A stretch of DNA of 64,000 nt. It comes from Cryptomeria japonica (taxonomy: Eukaryota > Streptophyta > Pinopsida > Cupressales > Cupressaceae). Shown piece by piece: positions 57,431 through 64,000 of this stretch. Made by a program: the position numbers and the translations under genes. Every line of letters starts with the position of its first letter. Within the stretch, counting starts at the first letter, position 1. The stretch spans positions 616,588,476-616,652,475 of the forward strand of contig NC_081408.1 in the NCBI RefSeq assembly GCF_030272615.1. The letters are read 5' to 3'. The notes under the pieces were generated by a model. It saw nothing but the letters and a program-made list of their open reading frames with translations. It had not been told where the DNA came from and did no database searches.

Positions 57431-60400
57431 TTTTTAGGAGAGATCTGCAATTCTAATAGAACCAACAGAAGCAATAAACATTGGAACATCAAAGGATCCC
57501 AAGATACTTCATTCTGCTACCTCATTATCAGATAAAGAGAAGAAATAATACATAGAATTCTTCAGACAAAGACAAATAAATTTTGCTTGGTCCTATGCTG
57601 ACATGTTGGGACTTAATACAGATCTTATAATGCATCATCTCAATTTTTATTTAAAAGAAAAACTAGTTAAGAAAAAGCTAAGGAAGATGCATCCACACAT
57701 TGCTTTTCTTGTTAAAGCCGAGCTAAAGAAACTATTAGATGTGGGTTTCATAAGACATATTGTCTATCTAGAATGGGTTTCAAGCACTGTACCAATGTCA
57801 AATCCGGATAAAAGCATAAGAGTCTTCACCAATTTCAAAGATTTGAACAATGCATATCCCAAAGATGATTTCCCACTACCCAACATTGATATAATTGTGG
57901 ACTTATCAATAGGGCATGAGATTTTTTCATTAATGGATGGCTTCTCAGCAAATAAGAATCGCCCCTGAAGATCAAGAAAAGACAACATTCACCTGTGCAT
58001 GGGGTACTTATTGCTGGAATATTATGCCATTTGGGCTTAAGAATGTAGGAGCGACTTATCAAAGGGCTATGACGACAATTTTCCATGATATGATGCATAC
58101 ATTTATGGAAGATTATGTAGATGATATACTTGCAAAATCTCATACAAGACAAGAACATTTAAACATCTTAAGAAATATTTTTGATACACTGGAAAGATAT
58201 CAGTTGAGATTAAATCCAAAGAAATGTGCATTTGGAGTAACCTCTGGAAAAATTCTTGGGTGCATTATATCAGCTCGTGGAATTGAAGTAGATCCTAAAA
58301 AGGTAAAAGCCATCATGGAAATGGAGTCACCTAGGAACATAAGTCAATTGCGATCTTTACAAGAAAGATTGCAATCAATCAGAAGATTTGTCTCTCAATT
58401 AGCAGATAGATGTCATCCATTCACTCATCTTTTACATAAGAATGTTCCATTCAAATGGGATCAGAAATGTGAAGAAGCTTTTATGAAAATCAAAGAATAT
58501 CTCATGAATCCTCCAGTACTGGTATCACCAATCAAAGAGAAACCATTTTTGCTCTATATCTCGATGACAAACATATCATTAGGCGCTCTCCTAGCTCAAC
58601 ATGATGAAGAAGGAAAAGAAAGAGCAGTGTATTACATCAGTAGAACACTTGTCGGCTATGAACTAAATTATATATCAATAGAGAAGACATGTCTAGCAGT
58701 TGTATTTGCAACTTAGAAGTTGCGACATTATATGCTGACTCATTTTGTGAAGCTAATAGCAAAGATAGATCCACTAAAGTATTTGCTGAACAAGTCAACT
58801 TTGACAGGCAGATTAGCCAAATGGGTTATGATACTGAGTGAATTTGATATAAAGTATATTGATTGAAAACCTATCAAAGGATAGGTCATTGTTGATCAAT
58901 TAGCCGAAGCTCCTTACAAAATAACATACCATTGCATATTGAATTTCCTAATGCAGACATTCTGACAGTAAGTACAAAATTTTGGGAATTGTACTTTGAT
59001 GGTTCTTATACATAATATGGATTAGGCACAGGAATTTTATTCATCACACCTTAGGGACACACAATTCCAAAAATCATATAGATTGTGGTTTCCATGCACA
59101 AACAATACTGCAGAATATGAAGCATTGACTATTGGGCTCAAAATGGCTATTGAATGGAATATCAAGGAATTACATGTTTATGGTGATTCACAGCTTATCA
59201 TCAACCAAATAAATGATGATTATCAAACTAAGAATGACAAGCTCATGCCCTACAAATAGTTGGTAGAAGAGTTTAAAGAACACTTTACGGAAATATCATT
59301 TACTCAAATCCCAAGAAATGAGAATAAAAAAACAAATGCAATGGCTACAATAGCATCTCTCTTACAGAACTAGGAGAATCAACAGTGTTACGAATTCCTT
59401 GTGGAAGATATCTTAACACCTAACATTTAATCCCATCATACCTACATGATTTGTCAAATATCAAGGATCGGTCAATCCTTATACGACCAAACCTATCAGT
59501 ACTTAAAAGAGAATATCCTTCCTCCTGACCTATCCCGCAATCAAAGAAGAAATTTTATCCATCAGCCATCTCGCTATACTATTATTGTTGATACCTTACA
59601 TAGGTGAGGTCTAGATAGTACTTTATTGAGATGTCTTGAACAAGAAGAATCTAAAAAAGTTCTTAACGAAGTTCACGTAGGTATTTGTGGCCCACACTCA
59701 AGTGGATTAACATTGGCTAAGAAACTTCTTCATATGGGTTATTATTGGCCTACTATGGAGAGAGATTCATTCACATATGCCAAAAAATGAAAACAATGTC
59801 AGATCCATGGGAATCTCATTCATGCACCAGCACAATAATTGTATCCTATGGCTGGATCATGGCCATTTTCTCAATGGGGCCTTGATTTGGTAGGAAAGAT
59901 AAATCCTTCATCTTCTAATGGACATATGTTCATTCTGACTGCTACTGAATATTTCACTAAATGGATTGAAGCAGTACCTTTAACAAAAGTGATAGGAAAA
60001 CAAATATCATCATTCATCTTGAATTATATAATCTGTCGCTATGGAGTTCCTATGACCATTATCACTGACAATGGGCAATCATTTAAGAATCAAGATGTGA
60101 AGGAACTATGTGAGCAGTTTCATATCCAACATAGGTTTTCTACTCTGTATTATCCACAAGGAAATGGTCAAGTTGAGGCATCAAACAAGACTATCTTGAA
60201 AATCTTGAAGAAAATAGTCAATGAAGCTAGAAAAGACTTGCACATTTAGCTAAATCCTGCTCTTTGGGCATAGCGAACCAACATCCATATACCAACATAT
60301 GCAGCTCCATATTTCTTAGTCTATGGATTAGAAGCCATATTACTAGTAGAAGTAGAGATACCTTCTCTACGAGTTTCCTTGAAAGGTCTTATACAAGAAG

Positions 60401-60735
60401 AAGAACAACGAGTCTCTAGACTTCAAGAACTTGAGCTAATTTAGGAATGTTGCCAAAATGCAATAGATCATTTGAAGGCATATCAATAGAGAATGACAAG
60501 AAGTTATAATCACAGAGTAAAGCCATGCTTTTTTCATATTGGAGATATAGTTCTAAATGAGAATCCAAGAAATCAGCAAGACCGAGAAAAGAAGGGTAAA
60601 TTTGAACCGAATTGGCTAGGACCTTTTGTCATAGTAGCAGCATATGGCTCAGGAGCATACAAGTTATCTACCCCTAAAGGTGATTGGTTTGATGAACCTA
60701 CCAATTCCATCCATCTTAAGAAATTATATGCTTGA
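57431..60735 (+). pseudogene. Gypsy (Tat) reverse transcriptase, two RNase H domains and integrase
   Basis: RT opens near 57450 and continues through 57603-57968 (HPHIAFLVKAELKKLLDVGFI, VFTNFKDLNNAYPKDDFPLP). A small deletion at about 57945 shifts the frame into 57937-58716, which carries RIAPEDQEKTTFTC, MPFGLKNVGATYQRAM and the catalytic YVDD at 58114-58125. RNase H follows (about 58530-58930). A second, archaeal-type RNase H spans about 58975-59370 (LYFDGSYT, AEYEALTIGLKMAIEW, VYGDSQLIINQIN). Integrase has an HHCC region (about 59670-59815, with one Cys codon lost to a stop) and the core 59839-60249 (WGLDLVG, ITDNGQSF, GQVEASNK), then a GPF-type C-terminal region ending at 60735. Many nonsense codons and at least four frameshifts inactivate it. 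Confidence 0.88.
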
Positions 60736-61688
60736 GATATAAAGTCCTGGAAAAAATCAATAAAAAGCATATAAAGTCTTGAAGAAATCAATAAAAATCA
60801 GATAAGCAGAAAATCCCTAAAAAGACAGAAATCAGTAAAAAAAAGAAGAAGAGGGAAATATGCAATAAATTTAGATGGTGAAAACCTTGTAAACATGCGC
60901 TATCTAAAAGGTGACTTTCTCCATCCATGAGATCGCTTTGTGCACCTATCCACTCCATCCTATCGCATCTATCACTTCCATCTATCCTAACTTATCCATT
61001 TCATCTTTTGCATCTATTGCTTTGAACCATTTAGTGACAAATATGCAGCTTACCAATAGTTATCAGTCTTTGACATACTTGTCGTAGTCACTGTCTCAGA
61101 TTTTATCAAAATCAATCAATCTACATTTGTATCCCGCCATGGTTTGGATCTTGATCAATTCATACATCCATAATCAATTTTTGTTTCCACTGGGGGAAAA
61201 ATCCTAATTCCTTTTGCTAAGGTGATCTTTTGAATCTTTGAAAATCCAAAACATTTGAAAAACTTAGAAAAACAAAAAACACCTAGGGTTTTGAAATAGA
61301 TAACAAGCAACAAAGAAACAAAGATCAAGGCATCTTATAACAACTGAATCGTGAAACTCAGAAAATGAAGAATCAACTAGCGAGTAATAAAGGATTATCA
61401 AAGATCATTCATCAAGATGATTATATCAGTTAATGGCCATGAGAACATGTGAATGAACTACAAGATTTAGTGTTTATATCCTGATTTTATTGCTAAATAT
61501 GTACTCAATGCGAGTCAAGGATATCCATGACTAGAGAAGCTATGATGGGGCATGATTATTTTTCTTTGATTGTTGTCTGTGGTTTATCTCTTACTAAAGT
61601 ATGTACTTGTCTAAGGATATGATCGGTAAAAGATCAAGGAGGACATTCCAAGTCATGCATGAAAGGAGACAATCCTTCTCTATTCTGC

Positions 61689-61820
61689 AAGAAATACTCA
61701 AGTCAACTTGATTCATTATATCAAGTTGCTTGTATTAACTTGCTATATCGAAATCCATGTAAGAAATACTTAGGTCAACTTAGATCTTTATGTCAAGTTT
61801 CTTGTATTTTCTTACAATAT
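61689..61820 (+). repeat. 60-bp direct repeat, two copies
   Basis: 61689-61748 and 61761-61820, both AAGAAATACT.A.GTCAACTT...T.AT.TCAAGTT.CTTGTATT, about 75-80% alike. Confidence 0.65.
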
Positions 61821-61899
61821 TTTAAAAGCTCAATGATAAAATCAAGCATTGTTATAAAATAACATATGAAGAATGGCAATATCATTTTTAGTTAGATCA

Positions 61900-62570
61900 T
61901 TTTAGATTAGCTCATTATTTATTTGCATTATAAGCATTCAATATCTTTTGTATTATAAGCATTCCATTTCATTCACAGATCAAGGGTCACGAATAAAGAT
62001 TGAGTATACTTGGACAAACAAAAATAATTTGCATTTGATCATTGTAGGTGCATTCATGTTTTCATCATCCATTTCATTTAGTTGCATTTTAATCATTTCA
62101 TTAGTTTTCATTCAATTAAGTGCATTTGATTAATCATGTAGAGTATCATCATTATTCTTTGCATTATCATTTCATTAAAAGATCATTTAGTTACATCATT
62201 GCACTTAGATTCATAATCATTATAAAAATTACATATAAAAAATCAAAAACATTTGAATAACATATTGCATAATAATTCATTTGCATTCCCATATAGATCA
62301 TTGCATTCATATCATTTAAGTTAGTAATCATTTTCAGTTGCATCCAAGGTCATCAAAATAAAAAAATAAAAAACACTTATCATTGCATCATCATAATGAA
62401 GAGAAAAGATCATAACATCATCCATCTAATCACTGCATCTATATAATCAATGCATATAGATCATCATCATAAAATAGAGTAACATGCATAATAAAGATCA
62501 TCATCATATAGAGTCTATGTTTGCATATAGATCATCATAAAAACAATAAAAATTTCAAGTATACAATGAT
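61900..62570. repeat. Low-complexity CAT/ATC-rich stretch
   Basis: Dense short words CATTTCATT, GATCATCATCATA and ATAGATCATC without a fixed period; probably drifted simple sequence. Confidence 0.6.
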
Positions 62571-62621
62571 ATCAAATCAAAAGTACAAATGCCTCATCAA
62601 TACAAAGCCAAGTCAGGGCTG

Positions 62622-64000
62622 TCCTGTACTACTACCACCTGACTCTATCCATCTCTATGGTTCTAGGTGAGAAGATCCACTAGATGCCTATCTCCCATGA
62701 TCACCACTCCTCTGAGGTCCCATGACTCCACCACTGCTAGTATCCATCCTCATAGTGGTATGATAACTACCTGCTCTCTGGCTCTCTGCAACTAAATCCT
62801 CATATAGTTGTCGCCAATGGGAAGTCTCCTTCCTGGCCTGAATTAGTGCTCTAACAATATTAGTTGAGAGAATGTCTGATCCAACCTGCTGAATATGATC
62901 AAGGAGGCCCTGAGTATCCTATTGTCTCCTAACAGCTCTGTCTCTCTCTGTCATGAGTGTCTGTACCTATGCTCTAAGTTGATCTATTTGTTCTCTGAGA
63001 CTATACATGGTCTCCTGTTCCAGCACATCCTGCTGTGGCACATGAACCCCAATACCCTCATCTCCACCTCCCTGTCCACCTACTCAAATCTCAGTCTGAG
63101 TACCTCTCAGAACCTATCATCTAATGAGTGGAACATGATCCTCTGGATCCTCATCCTCTCCATCATGCACTGCAATAACCCTAGGGTCTGGCTGAATCTG
63201 ACCAAAATCAATGACTCTCCCGCAACCCCCATCTAGTCCAGTCATCCTTCCTCCTCCTATCGATGACAACCCTCTTGGTGATCTCATCCCTGTCCTACCA
63301 ATATCCCTCCCAATCCATCCAACCTCTCTCTCACCCATAGGAAATGGTCTCCCAATCCTGCCAACTAGTCCAAATGGTCCTCCACAGACTCTCAATCGAC
63401 CTCCTCTCCGTCCGGGTCTCCTACCACCACCACCTCCATCTCCTCCCTCATCTCCATCCCCTCTAGTCTCCTGAGCAACTCTAAGATCTCATCTTCATCT
63501 TAGTCTCCTGATAAATTGATCATTAGAATCATCCTCCTCATCTCTTGAGCTAGGAGGAGGGTCTACTGGATTGGTAATACGAGGAAATGGGTGTGCCAAT
63601 ATGTACTAAGCATAATCTATAGTAACCCTAGGATCTAGACTGTGCAATCTCATATCATAAGCCACCCTGGGAGTAGCCACAAAATCTACCTATGCTAACT
63701 CAAATGACAAAGAAGATCTCCAATCTCACCTATCTCTGTATCGTCGTGCATATATCGTGACACTAGTAGGAATACGCTGAATGATACCAAACTGTCTCAA
63801 AATGCGACTAATCAACTATCTCTCAATAATGTATGGAGCCTGACCAATGAGATTTCTACTCTGCATAATAAATGGTAATGTATGTGCATCATCCATCCAT
63901 GGCTCATAATCAATATAAGGTCTCCAAATAACACTATCCAGTGAATCAAGATCCCAACACCAATACTCCATCTTACCCAACTTATGCTGAGTAAGGATAC
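62622..64000 (-). pseudogene. Plant-mobile-domain-like (MAIN/PP7-like) pseudogene, truncated by window
   Basis: Minus-strand reading gives one continuous frame from the right edge to a stop near 62625, with nonsense codons only (about nine) and no frameshift that I can see. At 63970-63700: MEYWCWDLDSLDSVIWRPYI, then MQSRNLIGQAPYIIER, LISRILRQFGIIQRIP and YARRYRDR. This matches the C-terminal pattern of the plant mobile domain (W..Y, L.RQFG..Q.IP, W). It continues into a Gly/Arg/Pro-rich linker (63540-63130) and a probable coiled coil (LREQIDQLRAQVQTLMTERD, about 63000-62940; LIQARKETSHWRQLYEDLVA, about 62850). PMD proteins occur both as host genes and as transposon-carried ORFs. Its antisense position after a Tat pol suggests an extra ORF of that element, or an independent transposon. 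Confidence 0.55.

Larger units (their letters stand above)
60736..62621. other. Region after Gypsy pol, no gene
   Basis: AT-rich. It contains TGGGGGAAAAATCC near 61189, which could be a purine tract but is not followed by an LTR; a pair of 60-bp repeats (61689-61820); and a long low-complexity CAT/ATC-rich stretch (61900-62570). No coding texture is seen on either strand. Confidence 0.5.
48299..64000 (+). mobile_element. Tat-lineage Gypsy LTR retrotransposon, 3' end beyond window
   Basis: Order of 5' LTR, primer site, Gag, protease, G-patch-like region, RT, RNase H, second archaeal-type RNase H, and integrase. The dual RNase H identifies the Tat clade (Ogre, Retand, Tat). No 3' LTR was found before 64000, and the left boundary at 48299 is an estimate. 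The element is inactive, with many stops and several frameshifts. Whether the antisense pseudogene at 62.6-64 kb belongs to it is unproven. Confidence 0.7.

Noticed and set aside
61189-61203. TGGGGGAAAAATCC as the Gypsy polypurine tract
   Set aside because: No LTR-like sequence matching the 5' LTR follows it within the window, so the assignment cannot be supported.

Overview
The window looks like intergenic DNA from a large, AT-rich, repeat-filled plant nuclear genome. The mixture of Copia, Tat-lineage Gypsy, LINE, Mutator-like and small non-autonomous elements, mostly decayed and nested in one another, suggests a gymnosperm such as a conifer. That is an inference from texture only. I found no convincing host gene, tRNA, rRNA or CRISPR array, and nearly every supportable coding region belongs to a transposable element.

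Layout. 1-3.9 kb: the 3' part of an LTR element with an unusual charged ORF, then its 3' LTR. 3.9-7 kb: a decayed uncharacterised ORF of roughly 1,000 codons. 7-10.4 kb: non-coding DNA with several short tandem arrays. 10.4-13.4 kb: a minus-strand Mutator-like (MULE) transposase pseudogene. 14.7 kb: a foldback. 15.3-16.5 kb: a poly-A-ended LINE-like remnant. 18.45-18.87 kb: a small TIR element with a minus-strand LINE (18.87-24.49 kb) inserted into its right TIR; the LINE is bounded by a 16-bp target duplication. 26.29-40.76 kb: a Copia element with matching 5-bp target duplications, split in its integrase region by a reverse-oriented LTR element (28.94-36.81 kb) that carries only Gag and a protease-like domain (TR-GAG type). 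43.26-45.97 kb: a complete 2.7-kb non-autonomous LTR element with a GC-rich core. About 48.3 kb to the right edge: a Tat-lineage Gypsy element whose 5' LTR is interrupted by a 1.58-kb solo LTR; it has Gag, protease, a G-patch-like stretch, RT, two RNase H domains and integrase, and an antisense plant-mobile-domain-like pseudogene follows it.

How the parts relate. Target-site duplications and LTR divergence give relative ages. The nested Gag-Pro element (LTRs about 2.5% different by eye) is younger than its Copia host (about 5-6%). The LINE is younger than the TIR element, and the solo LTR is younger than the Gypsy LTR it interrupts. The Copia polyprotein has been disabled only by nonsense codons, mostly explicable as C-to-T changes, which fits methylation-driven decay. 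All element functions given are family knowledge; percentages are counts by eye, not alignments.
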